NCBI GenBank assembly: GCA_934098485.1
Contig: CAKOOH010000003.1
Span: 62,001 to 126,000 of the forward strand
Source of the DNA: an uncultured Bacilli bacterium
GTDB lineage: Bacteria; Bacillota_I; Bacilli_A; RF39; UBA660
Direction of reading: 5' to 3'
DNA: 64,000 bases
Numbering within the stretch: the stretch's first letter is position 1; every line of letters begins with the position of its first letter. Under the pieces are notes generated by a model. It did not search any database and had not been told where the DNA came from. It saw only the letters and a program-made list of their open reading frames with translations. Both the position numbers and the translations under genes were made by a program. This document shows positions 16,234 to 25,921 of this stretch, in pieces.

Positions 16234-18951
16234 ATGGATTACAAAGAAACACTTTTAATGCCTAAAACTGAATTTCAAATGAAAGGCAATTTACCAGAAA
16301 ACGAAAAACTACAAAGACAAAAATGGGAAGAAATGGATCTTTACAATAAGGTTAGAGAAAAAAATAAAGGAAGAAAACCTTTTGTACTACATGATGGACC
16401 TCCCTACGCTAATGGTTCTATTCATATTGGCCATGCTATGAATAAAATATTAAAAGATTTTGTTAATAGATATGCCGCTATGAGTGGTAGAGATATGATT
16501 TATATTCCTGGATGGGATACTCATGGTTTACCAATCGAGCAAGCCGTAACTAATAGTGGAGTAGATCGTAAAGCTTTAAGCAAAGCTGAATTTAGAAATA
16601 TTTGTGAAGAATATGCTAAAAAACAAATTACTACTCAAATGGAGGGTTTCAAATCTCTTAATGTTTTAGCCGACTGGGATCATTATTATGCTACATTTCA
16701 GCATGAACTAGAAGCTAAACAAATTGAAGTATTCGCTACAATGGCCAAAAAAGGTTTAATTTTTAAAGGAATGAAACCTGTTTACTGGTCACCATCATCA
16801 GAATCTGCTTTAGCCGAAGCCGAGATTGAATATAAAGATAGAACTGATGCATCAATCTTTGTTGCGTTCGAAGTTGAAAAAGGTAACGAATTCGTAGAAA
16901 AAGGAGACAACCTAGTTATTTGGACAACAACTCCTTGGACTTTACCAGGAAACACTGCTATTGCTGTCGGACCAGATTTTGAATATTCTAAAGTCGAAGT
17001 AAATGGTAAAAATTATGTTGTTGCCACTGATTTATTACAAAATTTAAAAACTGAATTTAAATGGGAAAATGTTAAAGAACTAAGTGTCTTCTTAGGAAGT
17101 AACTTAGAAGGTGTAACTTATCATCATGTCTTTATGGATCGTATTAGTCCTGTTGTTATGGGTGAAGAAGTAACATTAGATGCCGGAACTGGTTTAGTTC
17201 ATACTGCTCCAAGTTATGGTGATGCCGACTTTATTTTAGGGAAAAAATATAATTTAGAAATGGTTTTTGGTATCGATGATGATGGTAAACTAAATAAAGA
17301 ATCTGGCGAATTTGCTGGTTTATATTTTGAAGATGCTAATAAAGCAGTTATAACAAAATTAAATGAATTAGGCGTATTATTAAGCGTTAAAAATATAACT
17401 CACTCATATCCTCATGATTGGCGTACTAAAAAACCAGTTGTATTTAGAGCAACCGCTCAGTGGTTCTGTTCTATCGAACCAATAAAAAAAGATATTATTA
17501 ACGAAATTGAAAATAATATCAAATGGCATCCAGAGTGGGGCAAAATAAGACTTAAAAATATGATTGAAGGTCGTGGCGACTGGTGTATTTCTCGTCAAAG
17601 AGTATGGGGAGTACCACTACCAATTTTCTATAATGAAGACGGAAGTCCAATTTTAGATTATGATGTAATGATGCATGTTGCAAAATTATTTAGAGAGCAC
17701 GGCTCTAACTATTGGTTTGAAAAAGATGCTAAAGATTTACTACCTGAAGGCTATACTAACCCCGCAAGTCCTAATGGTAAATTTACTAAAGAACAAGATA
17801 TTATGGATGTTTGGTTTGATTCAGGAACTACTCATACCGGCGTTCTTTGCGCAAGAGGATTAGGTTATCCTGCTGATATGTATTTAGAAGGATCTGATCA
17901 ATACCGTGGTTGGTTTAACTCATCACTAATTTGTGGTGTAGCAATGCATGGCTCATCACCTTATAAAGAATGTGTATCTCATGGCTTTACTTTAGATGGT
18001 AAAGGCAATAAAATGTCTAAAAGTTTAGGAAATGGTATCGATCCATTAGAAGAAATAAACAAACGTGGCGCCGATGTCTTAAGACTTTGGGTAGCATCAA
18101 CTGACTATACGGAAGATGTTCGTATCGGTGATGAAATATTAAAACAAGTTCAAGAAAGTTATCGTAAAATAAGAAACACATATAAATTTATGTTAGGTAA
18201 CTTAAATAATTTTGATCCAAAAAAAGATATGGTTTCTTTAGATGAAATGCCATTATATGATAAATATATGTTAAGTGAACTAAACAAATATACTAAAGGT
18301 GTTTTAGAAGCATACAATAATTATGAATATCAAAATGTTTATAAAATAACCAATAACTTTATCGCCTTTACTTTATCAAACTTCTATTTAGACTTTACTA
18401 AAGATATCTTATATATTGAAAAAGAAGACTCTCTTGTAAGAAGAAGCGTTCAAACTGTTCTTTATAACATTATAAATAACTTAGTAGTATTACTTGCTCC
18501 AATTTTACCATATACTTCTGAAGAAGTTTATCGCTTTATCCCTGGAGATAAAAAAGAAAGTGTTCATTTACTAGATATGCCAGAAGTAAAAGATATTCCG
18601 GTAGATGAAAACTTATGGTCATTATTCTTTAATATTAAATCTGATGTCTTTAAGGCTTTAGAAGAAGCTCGTAATGAGAAAATTATTGGTTCTTCACTTG
18701 AAGCAGAAGTAAAGTTAAATTTAGGTGATAAATATAAGGACGTTGTTACTAAATTAGGAGATGTTTTACATCAATTATTAATTGTATCTAAAGTAATTAT
18801 TACTGATGAAGATTTACCATCAGGTGAATTTGTTAAAGTATTAGTAACTAAAAGCGAAGGCCACAAATGTAATAGATGTTGGAACTACGTTGATGCTTTA
18901 GAAGGGGACATTTGTCCTAGATGTGCAAACATACTAAAAGGAAATGAATAA
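16234..18951 (+). CDS. ileS: Isoleucine-tRNA ligase
   Basis: A 905-residue class Ia synthetase charging tRNA-Ile. The signature motifs are DGPPYANGSIHIGHAMN (the HIGH box), IYIPGWDTHGLPIE, the editing-domain TTPWTLPGNTAI, the WFCSIE..K segment, and KMSKS in GNKMSKSLGNG. The C-terminal end holds a zinc site, CNRCWNY...CPRC. Length and the zinc tail are as in the usual bacterial form of IleS. The start ATG 16234 follows AAAGGAGG by 8 bases. It is controlled by the upstream Ile T-box and closed by a terminator that overlaps its stop region. Confidence 0.98.
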   Translation: MDYKETLLMPKTEFQMKGNLPENEKLQRQKWEEMDLYNKVREKNKGRKPFVLHDGPPYANGSIHIGHAMNKILKDFVNRYAAMSGRDMIYIPGWDTHGLPIEQAVTNSGVDRKALSKAEFRNICEEYAKKQITTQMEGFKSLNVLADWDHYYATFQHELEAKQIEVFATMAKKGLIFKGMKPVYWSPSSESALAEAEIEYKDRTDASIFVAFEVEKGNEFVEKGDNLVIWTTTPWTLPGNTAIAVGPDFEYSKVEVNGKNYVVATDLLQNLKTEFKWENVKELSVFLGSNLEGVTYHHVFMDRISPVVMGEEVTLDAGTGLVHTAPSYGDADFILGKKYNLEMVFGIDDDGKLNKESGEFAGLYFEDANKAVITKLNELGVLLSVKNITHSYPHDWRTKKPVVFRATAQWFCSIEPIKKDIINEIENNIKWHPEWGKIRLKNMIEGRGDWCISRQRVWGVPLPIFYNEDGSPILDYDVMMHVAKLFREHGSNYWFEKDAKDLLPEGYTNPASPNGKFTKEQDIMDVWFDSGTTHTGVLCARGLGYPADMYLEGSDQYRGWFNSSLICGVAMHGSSPYKECVSHGFTLDGKGNKMSKSLGNGIDPLEEINKRGADVLRLWVASTDYTEDVRIGDEILKQVQESYRKIRNTYKFMLGNLNNFDPKKDMVSLDEMPLYDKYMLSELNKYTKGVLEAYNNYEYQNVYKITNNFIAFTLSNFYLDFTKDILYIEKEDSLVRRSVQTVLYNIINNLVVLLAPILPYTSEEVYRFIPGDKKESVHLLDMPEVKDIPVDENLWSLFFNIKSDVFKALEEARNEKIIGSSLEAEVKLNLGDKYKDVVTKLGDVLHQLLIVSKVIITDEDLPSGEFVKVLVTKSEGHKCNRCWNYVDALEGDICPRCANILKGNE

Positions 18952-18970
18952 AAAATCATTTCCTTTTTTT
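18937..18970 (+). terminator. Rho-independent terminator of ileS
   Basis: AAAGGAAATGA (18937-18947) pairs with TCATTTCCTTT (18956-18966), then T-rich sequence. It lies between convergent genes. Confidence 0.85.
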
Positions 18971-19874
18971 AATAAAAACTTATTTTTAAATCGCTGTTTT
19001 GTTTATTTTTTTCTTTAGTATTAGAATCTATTATTTGTTTTATTTTTAATTCTATTGTTATATCTTGAAATTGTAATGATGCCAGCGAATCAGCTAAAGT
19101 CTTTAATATATTTTCTGATAAATAAAGAATTAATATTTTAAAAGCAATTAAAAGTTCTGTTGTTTTTATAGAAGGTTTGGCAATTATTAATTCCGGTATT
19201 AAAGACTGAACAATAATATTTGAAATTCTATTATCAATTACAGATTGAGATAATTCTTCTTGGTTTGTAGCTTTCTTTAAGCCCATAATCTCTTCATTAA
19301 GATTATGAGGCACACTAGAAAAATTTCTTCTTATTAAACAGTTTTCTAACGCTGCATTGATAAAGGCTTCATAATGAAATTTTTCTATAAATATATTTCT
19401 TCTTGTGTCATTATCACTATTACTAATTTCTTCCAGTTCATAATCCGCTTTACGAAAAGCAATTGAGTTTTTTAGTTTTGCTTCAAACTCCACGGCATTT
19501 ATACTTCTTTTAGCTAATTCATTAGCAAAATCCATAACATCAATCATTAAGTTTTCTAATCGATCAATAATACGACGTTTAATTAATTCTTCAACTTTAT
19601 GACTAACCGTATCAACATAATTAGGTGTAATTGTTTTGTTAAATAACATCATTGCATCCAATAAATCTATTACTCGGTCGTTAAAAAAACTATATTCATC
19701 ATCTTCCAAAGATTTATAATAACTTAGCTGTTCTAATAAAGCTTTCTTTTTACTATGATAATCACTGTCTTTATTTTTATTTTTTTCTAATTCTATTAGT
19801 TTTTTATAAATATCCATGATTTGAAAAGAAAGTCTGCTAATATTATCTAAAGTTTGTCCTACTTCAATGCTCAT
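18969..19874 (-). CDS. Unknown helical protein, one copy of a repeated domain
   Basis: About 302 residues; the start is ATG 19874 (MSIEVGQTL), which has GGGGG 8 bases upstream. The frame is open further, to 19913. It is predicted to be soluble and almost all alpha-helical, rich in Leu, Ile, Lys, Glu and Asn. The first 60 residues (SFQIMDIYKKLIELEK, then a Lys/His stretch and LEDDEYSFF) match segments that occur twice in the 636-residue neighbour. Residues 170-230 hold an RRNF...EE repeat-like part. No known domain or catalytic motif is seen. It lies 77 bases downstream of its larger relative and is probably co-transcribed with it. The function is unknown. Confidence 0.65.
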   Translation of the reverse strand: MSIEVGQTLDNISRLSFQIMDIYKKLIELEKNKNKDSDYHSKKKALLEQLSYYKSLEDDEYSFFNDRVIDLLDAMMLFNKTITPNYVDTVSHKVEELIKRRIIDRLENLMIDVMDFANELAKRSINAVEFEAKLKNSIAFRKADYELEEISNSDNDTRRNIFIEKFHYEAFINAALENCLIRRNFSSVPHNLNEEIMGLKKATNQEELSQSVIDNRISNIIVQSLIPELIIAKPSIKTTELLIAFKILILYLSENILKTLADSLASLQFQDITIELKIKQIIDSNTKEKNKQNSDLKISFY

Positions 19875-19951
19875 AAAAATAACCCCCTTTTTTATAAGCG
19901 TATATACTAACACAATTTTTTTATTAATTCAATAGGAAAATATTATAAAAT

Positions 19952-21862
19952 CTACAATAATAGGTTATTAACTTTGCAGTCTTCATTCATTCTAGCGTAG
20001 TTTCCATAAGCGCTATCCAAAACATCGCCTATTACCATTTTTATTTCATCATCATCTGCATTATCATATTCTTCACATTCACTATTATAAGAATCTAAAA
20101 GTTTTTGAACTTGCATTTTTATATTTTCAATTTTATCTAAAGGAATATATAACAATCCGGCTTTTAAAACGGCCAATAATAAAGCAATATCATTTTTGTT
20201 TTTTATATCCTCTAAATTTATATAATTCATTAATTCTTCAGTTGCCGCCATAATAATTGTTTGACCAAAAACATTTCTGACGTTTTCTGAAGATTCATCT
20301 TGTTTTAATGGTCTCTTAGTTACTTCTGCAAAATTCTTTCTAATGCTTTCCCATCCAAAACTGTTATTAATCATACTTCTTTCAAGATCTATAGACATAA
20401 AAGCTAAAGAATATCTCATCCGTGTAGTATCAATATCTTCATCAACTTCTTCACTTAAAAATTTTAATATCCAAAAATAAATACTTTCATCATAATTTAC
20501 GATTATATCTCTAACACTTTCTTTAGATAAATTATCTTTCTTAGCAGCATTCCTTGTTTTTTCATAAAGAGTATCATAAAAAATACTCTCATCTTCGTAG
20601 GAAATATTAAATAATTTATTTATTATTCTGTATAGAGTAAATGCATCTTCATCATCATTATAATCAATAATAGCTGTAAAAGCAGTTTCTAATTCATATT
20701 CACTATTATCTGATAAGAACACAGCCAAATAATATGCCGTTTCCGTATTGCATCTAAAGTATTCATAATAAGCATTTTCTTCCTCTAATAATTCTCTAAG
20801 CGTGTTTAATAACTTTTCAAATTTTACGCTATTTTTTAAACCTTGTTTTTCTAAATCGGCTAATTTTTTGTAAATTCTTGCAATTTGCTTCGTAACATTT
20901 AAAATATCTTCATAAATCTCTAAATCTTCTTCACATAAATTATATTCTTTTATATTTGCTAAACTTACCTTATAATCCGCATTTAATCTTTTCTTTTCCT
21001 GCGCATTATCATCTATAAACTCCAGTAAATCATTAATTAATATGTCATTATCTTCAAACATAGTTGGAATAGAATCTCTTATGTCCCGTAGTCCAACAGG
21101 ATCTTGATATAGTAGGGCAGCTTTAAAATATAATACTGCGATAACACTATTTTCATCATTAGTAATCATATAATCTAAAATATTATCTACTTTATCACCG
21201 AAATATTGATTATAAAAAACTTGCTTAATATTTTTAGGAACATGATTATTTATAATTAAATCAGCTCTTAATGCTAGTGGTAAATCATTAAAATCATTTT
21301 CCAATAATTCACTTTCCAACGAGGGATTTAAATAAGCAATTATGAGATTATCAATAGTATCCTTATCACTTCCATAAAATCCTATTAAATAATATAAACT
21401 TTTAGCAAAAGATAGCTCTAAAAAAGGTATTTCATGTTTTAAATAATTAATTCCATTTTCTATATCATCACCAGACACTATATTAATAAAATCTGGATCA
21501 ATCCATGCTTTAAAATAACCAGTATCTAATAAATAGAAAAACTTTAATATATGAAGAATTCTACTAATAATATATGTATCGCTATTTTCACTAAAAAGAA
21601 TTTGAATTTCATCTATAATATCTTCTTTTGCAGCTTTCTTCAAGTATAAGTATGTTTCTTTAGCAAGTGCTGGATTATTTCTAAAAGGAGTAAATAGTTC
21701 TTCTTCAGTAGCTATAACGCCATTTATTTGTGTAATTATCTCTTTTTTATGTGCATTAAAATTTCTTTTACCTGTCTTTTTAAGCGCAATTAATTCTTGA
21801 TACAAATCATATAAATGAATTTCTGTTTTACAAATACTGTCTAACAATTTTATATTTACCAT
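19952..21862 (-). CDS. Unknown large helical protein with two copies of the same domain
   Basis: A 636-residue soluble protein, acidic and almost entirely helical. Two halves look related: residues about 5-60 (ICKTEIHLYDLYQELIALKK ... EEELFTPF) and about 325-380 (VTKQIARIYKKLADLEKQG ... EEENAYYEYF). Each is followed by some 250 residues of helical solenoid-like sequence. The same opening appears in the downstream 302-residue gene, so there are three copies in tandem in the locus. No enzyme motif, membrane segment or signal is visible. It is transcribed divergently from rpsD, convergent with ileS. I do not recognise the family; a scaffold role would be a guess. Confidence 0.65.
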   Translation of the reverse strand: MVNIKLLDSICKTEIHLYDLYQELIALKKTGKRNFNAHKKEIITQINGVIATEEELFTPFRNNPALAKETYLYLKKAAKEDIIDEIQILFSENSDTYIISRILHILKFFYLLDTGYFKAWIDPDFINIVSGDDIENGINYLKHEIPFLELSFAKSLYYLIGFYGSDKDTIDNLIIAYLNPSLESELLENDFNDLPLALRADLIINNHVPKNIKQVFYNQYFGDKVDNILDYMITNDENSVIAVLYFKAALLYQDPVGLRDIRDSIPTMFEDNDILINDLLEFIDDNAQEKKRLNADYKVSLANIKEYNLCEEDLEIYEDILNVTKQIARIYKKLADLEKQGLKNSVKFEKLLNTLRELLEEENAYYEYFRCNTETAYYLAVFLSDNSEYELETAFTAIIDYNDDEDAFTLYRIINKLFNISYEDESIFYDTLYEKTRNAAKKDNLSKESVRDIIVNYDESIYFWILKFLSEEVDEDIDTTRMRYSLAFMSIDLERSMINNSFGWESIRKNFAEVTKRPLKQDESSENVRNVFGQTIIMAATEELMNYINLEDIKNKNDIALLLAVLKAGLLYIPLDKIENIKMQVQKLLDSYNSECEEYDNADDDEIKMVIGDVLDSAYGNYARMNEDCKVNNLLL

Positions 21863-21947
21863 AAAATTTATCCCCCTAAGTAAAAATGTTAAAACCTATA
21901 CTATCATAAAAGTACTATTCGGTAAAGGTTAAATTGTACAAAATTCA

Positions 21948-21977
21948 TTGACAAAATGCATATATTTAATATATAAT
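21948..21977 (+). promoter_or_regulatory. Sigma-A promoter of rpsD
   Basis: TTGACA (21948-21953), an 18-base spacer and TATAAT (21972-21977), just upstream of the structured rpsD leader. Confidence 0.85.
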
Positions 21978-21984
21978 ACTCACG

Positions 21985-22090
21985 TATTTAGGCAGATTTC
22001 TAAATATTATTAAATTAAGTGTTTATTTGAAATAACTTTAGTAACTTATCTGCCTAAGGGAAAAAGATAATAAACACTCTTAATAATTTT
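21985..22090 (+). ncRNA. rpsD leader with H-type pseudoknot (S4 autoregulatory candidate)
   Basis: Two perfect ten-base complementary pairs are interleaved. TTAGGCAGAT (21988-21997) pairs with ATCTGCCTAA (22048-22057). AGTGTTTATT (22018-22027) pairs with AATAAACACT (22069-22078). The order arm1-arm2-arm1'-arm2' makes a pseudoknot, not two nested hairpins. It sits between a consensus promoter and the rpsD ribosome binding site. S4 is known to repress its own mRNA in Bacillus and E. coli through leader pseudoknots, so feedback control is likely. Confidence 0.7.
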
Positions 22091-22128
22091 AGATATTCTT
22101 TCTATTACAAAAGAAAGGAGAAAACTTT

Positions 22129-22731
22129 ATGGCAAAATATACTGGACCTATGTATAAAAAGGCTCGTAGATTAAACTTTTCTATTTTAGAAAATGGTAAA
22201 GAATTAGCTAAAAAACCTTATGCTCCTGGTATTCATGGAACAAGTAGAAGAAAAAAATTAAGTGAATATGGTATTCAGTTAGAAGAAAAACAAAAAGTTA
22301 GATTTATGTATGGTTTAACTGAAAAACAATTCCATAGAACATTTGAAAGAGCTTCTAAAATGAAAGGTATTGCTGGTGAAAATTTACTTAAACTTCTTGA
22401 AAGTAGATTAGATAATGTTGTTTATCGTATGGGCTTAGCAAATACAAGAAGAGGTGCTAGACAATTAGTAAACCATGGTCATATTTTAGTAAATGGAGAA
22501 TGTGTTAATATTCCTTCATATACTGTTAAACCAGGTAGTACAATTTCTGTAAAAGAAAAATCACTTAATCATCCAGCTATGAAGGCTGCTTTAGAAAATA
22601 CTCTAAATAGACCTGCATATGTTGAATTTGATGCTAAAAAAATGGCAGGAACTTACGTAAGACTTCCTGAAAGAAGTGAATTAAATGCAGATATTAATGA
22701 ATCATTAATTGTTGAATTCTACAATAGATAA
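22129..22731 (+). CDS. rpsD: Small ribosomal subunit protein uS4
   Basis: A 200-residue S4, a primary 16S rRNA-binding protein at the 5' domain. It begins MAKYTGPMYKKARRLNFSI, lacks the N-terminal zinc cysteines (the Cys-free S4 type), and has the S4 RNA-binding domain in the middle (ESRLDNVVYRMGLANTRRGA, VNHGHILVNG). The length matches Bacillus S4. It is transcribed alone from its own promoter, behind a pseudoknotted leader. This is usual for Firmicutes, where rpsD is not in the alpha operon. AAAGGAG lies just upstream of the start. Confidence 0.98.
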   Translation: MAKYTGPMYKKARRLNFSILENGKELAKKPYAPGIHGTSRRKKLSEYGIQLEEKQKVRFMYGLTEKQFHRTFERASKMKGIAGENLLKLLESRLDNVVYRMGLANTRRGARQLVNHGHILVNGECVNIPSYTVKPGSTISVKEKSLNHPAMKAALENTLNRPAYVEFDAKKMAGTYVRLPERSELNADINESLIVEFYNR

Positions 22732-22758
22732 TATCGGATCATCCGGTATTATTTTTTT
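22730..22758 (+). terminator. Rho-independent terminator of rpsD
   Basis: AATATCGG (22730-22737) pairs with CCGGTATT (22743-22750, one G-T pair) and is followed by a run of eight T. Confidence 0.85.
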
Positions 22759-22822
22759 TATTTTAAACTAGTCACACCTAAAAATATATGCTATTATATA
22801 GATAATAGGAAGGGTTTATTTT

Positions 22823-25234
22823 ATGGCTAGTTTACAAGAACATTTTTATTATCCTAATTATCATTTAGCAGCATCTAATAAAGATGCTATGTTTATAGGT
22901 AAGAACTATCGTATTACCATTTTAAGTGAAGTTTTAATTCGTTTTGAATTTTCTCCGACTGGGCAGTTTGAAGATAGACCAACTGAGCTTGCTTCCTTTA
23001 GAGCTTTTCCGGCACCTAGATTTAATAAAAAAGAAGATGATAGATTTTTAATAGTTACCACCAAATATTTTAAACTGGAATATGAAAAAAATAAGCCTTT
23101 TTATGGTTCTAAGTTAGCGCCTGATCAAAACTTAAAAGTGACTTTAAATAATACTGATAAATTTTGGTATTTTGGTGCTGCTGAAGCTAGAAACTTTAAA
23201 GGAACAACATATTCTCTAGATAATGAACTTGGACACGCTAAGTATTTAAATGGTTTGTATTCAACTGATGGTTTTGTTTCCATTGATGATAGTAAATCAC
23301 TCTTATTTAATCAAGATGGTTCTTTTGGTAAAAGAAGTGACGCTAGAATTGATACTTACTTATTTATGTACCGTAAAGATTTTGGCTTTTGTTTAAGAGA
23401 CTATTTTAAACTAACGGGAAAACCATCATTAATTCCTCGCTATGCTTTAGGAAACTGGTGGCATAAAAATATTTCTTATAGTGCGAAATCAATTGAAAAT
23501 TTAATTTGGAATTTTAACAAAGATAATATTCCTTTGTCAGTTTTCCTATTTGGTAAAACTTGGCATGTTCAAAATAAAAATACTGATTCCGGTTTTACCT
23601 TTAATTATAAATTAATTGAAAACCCTCGCGAATTAATTAATAATTTACATGAAAAAAAGATTAGAGTAGGGCTTTCTGTTAATCCAGTCGACGGTATTTA
23701 TCCTGAAGAAATTGCTTATAAAAGATTTAAAGAAAGAGTAAATTATCCTAAAGAAGGTGTAATTCCTTTTAATGTATTTGATAAAGAAACTATAAATGCT
23801 TACTTTACCGAATTAATAAATCCTTTATATGAAATAGGGGCTGACTTTTTCTGGATAGATTATAATAATATTAAAGATTTATATACATTAAGAGCCTTGA
23901 ACTACTACCATTTTAATGATTTTAAAAAATTTAGAGAAAAACGTGGCATTATTCTAAGTCGTAACGGTTTAATCGCAGCCCATAAATATCCTATTTTATA
24001 TAGTGGCAGAACTATCGTTGGTTGGGAAAATTTAGATATGTTACCAGAGTTTAACTCTAAGAGCTCTAATATGGGTATTAGCTTCTGGAGCCATGACATT
24101 GGTGGCTACAAAGAGGGAATTGAAGACCCCGAATTATACATGAGATTTATAGAGTTTGGTGTTTATTCTCCTATCTTAAGATTATCATCCGATGCATCAC
24201 ACTACTATAAAAGAGAGCCTTGGCTTTGGGATGTTAAAACCTTTTCAGTTGTTAAAGAATATTTACATCTTCGTCATGAATTAATTCCTTATATATATAC
24301 TGAAAGTTATAAGTATCATCAAACGGGCTTACCTTTAGTGCAGCCAATTTACTATAAATATCCCGAAATATATGATGAACCAACTTATAAAAATGAATAT
24401 TATTTTGGTACGGAACTATTTATTGCACCCATAACGACCAAAAAAGATATATTAATGAATCGTACGGTTCAAAGAATCTTTTTACCTGATGGTGTTTGGT
24501 ATGACTTTAAAACAGGTAAGAAATTTATGGGTGGTAAACGCTATGTAACTTTTTACAAAGATGAAGATTATCCTGTTTTTGCTAAACGCGGAACTATTAT
24601 CCCTAAAGCTATTTTAGAGGAAGATAATATTAATGATACTGATGCTCCTAAAAAAATGGAGATTGTTATTTTCCCTGGTAGAAGTAATACTTATAAACTG
24701 TATGAAGATGATGGCATTAGTTCTATGTTTGAAGAAGGTTACTATTTAATTACTGACATTGATTACAATTATCAAAGCAATAACTTTACGGTTATTATAA
24801 GACCTGTTGAAGGTAAAACCGAAATAGTACCGAGCAAAAGAGATTTTAAAATTAGATTTAGAAATACCAGAAAACCAGAAGATGTTATTCTCTATATTGG
24901 TGAAGAAAAAATTACTACTTTTAAATCATATATAGATGGTAATGACTTTGTCGTAGAAATTCTAGATGTTAATCCTTCAAAACAGGTATCTTTAAACTGT
25001 AAAGGTAAAGACATTGAAATTGCTGCTGAAAGAATTGTAAATGAAGATATAGATTCAATTTTAAGTGATTTACAAATTAATACCAGTTTAAAAGAAACTA
25101 TTAGTAGTATATTATTTAGTGATAAAGAAATAAAACGTAAACGTATTGAAATTCGTAAATTAAAAAGAAAAGGTTTACATGGTAAATATGTTAATATGTT
25201 TATGAAACTACTTGAGTATCTTGCTGAATTATAA
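22823..25234 (+). CDS. Glycoside hydrolase family 31 protein with altered active site
   Basis: An 803-residue GH31 protein without a signal peptide, so cytoplasmic. The N-terminal beta domain (about 1-200) leads to a TIM barrel with LSVNPVDGIYPEE, the nucleophile segment FFWIDYNN (Asp about 346) and the barrel strand SFWSHDIGGYKEG. It then has ELYMRFIEFGVYSPILRL and the C-terminal beta domains ending about residue 690. A Lys/Arg-rich helical tail follows. GH31 enzymes cleave or transfer alpha-glucosidic bonds. The position of the acid/base Asp in the SGDT motif is Arg here (SGRTIVGWENL, about 396), and the residues after the nucleophile are YNN. It may be inactive as a hydrolase or use a different mechanism. 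It stands directly after rpsD. Confidence 0.88.
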   Translation: MASLQEHFYYPNYHLAASNKDAMFIGKNYRITILSEVLIRFEFSPTGQFEDRPTELASFRAFPAPRFNKKEDDRFLIVTTKYFKLEYEKNKPFYGSKLAPDQNLKVTLNNTDKFWYFGAAEARNFKGTTYSLDNELGHAKYLNGLYSTDGFVSIDDSKSLLFNQDGSFGKRSDARIDTYLFMYRKDFGFCLRDYFKLTGKPSLIPRYALGNWWHKNISYSAKSIENLIWNFNKDNIPLSVFLFGKTWHVQNKNTDSGFTFNYKLIENPRELINNLHEKKIRVGLSVNPVDGIYPEEIAYKRFKERVNYPKEGVIPFNVFDKETINAYFTELINPLYEIGADFFWIDYNNIKDLYTLRALNYYHFNDFKKFREKRGIILSRNGLIAAHKYPILYSGRTIVGWENLDMLPEFNSKSSNMGISFWSHDIGGYKEGIEDPELYMRFIEFGVYSPILRLSSDASHYYKREPWLWDVKTFSVVKEYLHLRHELIPYIYTESYKYHQTGLPLVQPIYYKYPEIYDEPTYKNEYYFGTELFIAPITTKKDILMNRTVQRIFLPDGVWYDFKTGKKFMGGKRYVTFYKDEDYPVFAKRGTIIPKAILEEDNINDTDAPKKMEIVIFPGRSNTYKLYEDDGISSMFEEGYYLITDIDYNYQSNNFTVIIRPVEGKTEIVPSKRDFKIRFRNTRKPEDVILYIGEEKITTFKSYIDGNDFVVEILDVNPSKQVSLNCKGKDIEIAAERIVNEDIDSILSDLQINTSLKETISSILFSDKEIKRKRIEIRKLKRKGLHGKYVNMFMKLLEYLAEL

Positions 25235-25255
25235 TATAGAAAGAGAAAAATAAAA

Positions 25256-25906
25256 ATGAATAATAATAAAAAAGCAATAACAATTTTAATAATTACAATT
25301 GTCTTATTAAGTCTTGTAATATGTTATTTACTATTTAAACTTAATAAACTAAATGCTTCTGATTCTAATAAAGAACAAGAAGTAAAAACTAAAGAGGAAA
25401 CAAAATGTCAGTCAAGTAGTGATATTAACTGCATTTATTATGAAGAAAATGGTTTCAAAATAGTAAAAAAATTAGGTAGATATCAAGATTATGAAATTAA
25501 TGGTAAAACCCTATATTCTTCTAATGGCCAAGGAATATCTGCGCCCACTATAAAGCAAATTATAGATAATAAATATATTATTATTAATACCGGAGAAGAA
25601 AATTTTTATGAAAATGTGTATGATTTAAATGGTCAAGTTGTAACTTTTGCTCATCCTGATAATATGTGGACGGAAGAACGAGAAATGAAATTTTCTGATA
25701 ATAAATTGACTATTGAATATTATACAGTACTAGATAATTACGCTAGCTATAATGACGATTTTAATATTTGTACAGATAAGCCATTAGATAGCATAGTTTA
25801 TCTAAAACAAGAAGTAGAGTATTCCAATGGAACATTCGGGTCTTTAAAGAATATAGAAATTAAGACTTTGAAAGAAGCACTTAAAGATTATGATAAAGAA
25901 TGTTAA
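25256..25906 (+). CDS. Unknown membrane-anchored protein, tandem copy 1
   Basis: A 216-residue protein with one N-terminal hydrophobic segment (about residues 6-27) and a short linker. A beta-rich outer domain then starts with CIYYEENGFKIVKK and continues with IIDNKYIIINTG, a Cys in NICTDKPLD and SIVYLKQEVEYSNGTFG near the end. It is clearly related to the gene that follows: both share the TM region, CIYY..NGF, IIDNKYII, and VYLKQE.EYSNG. The domain is not recognised. The signal could be a non-cleaved anchor or a weak signal peptide. It is 21 bases after the GH31 gene. Confidence 0.65.
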   Translation: MNNNKKAITILIITIVLLSLVICYLLFKLNKLNASDSNKEQEVKTKEETKCQSSSDINCIYYEENGFKIVKKLGRYQDYEINGKTLYSSNGQGISAPTIKQIIDNKYIIINTGEENFYENVYDLNGQVVTFAHPDNMWTEEREMKFSDNKLTIEYYTVLDNYASYNDDFNICTDKPLDSIVYLKQEVEYSNGTFGSLKNIEIKTLKEALKDYDKEC

Positions 25907-25921
25907 TGATAAGGTAATATA

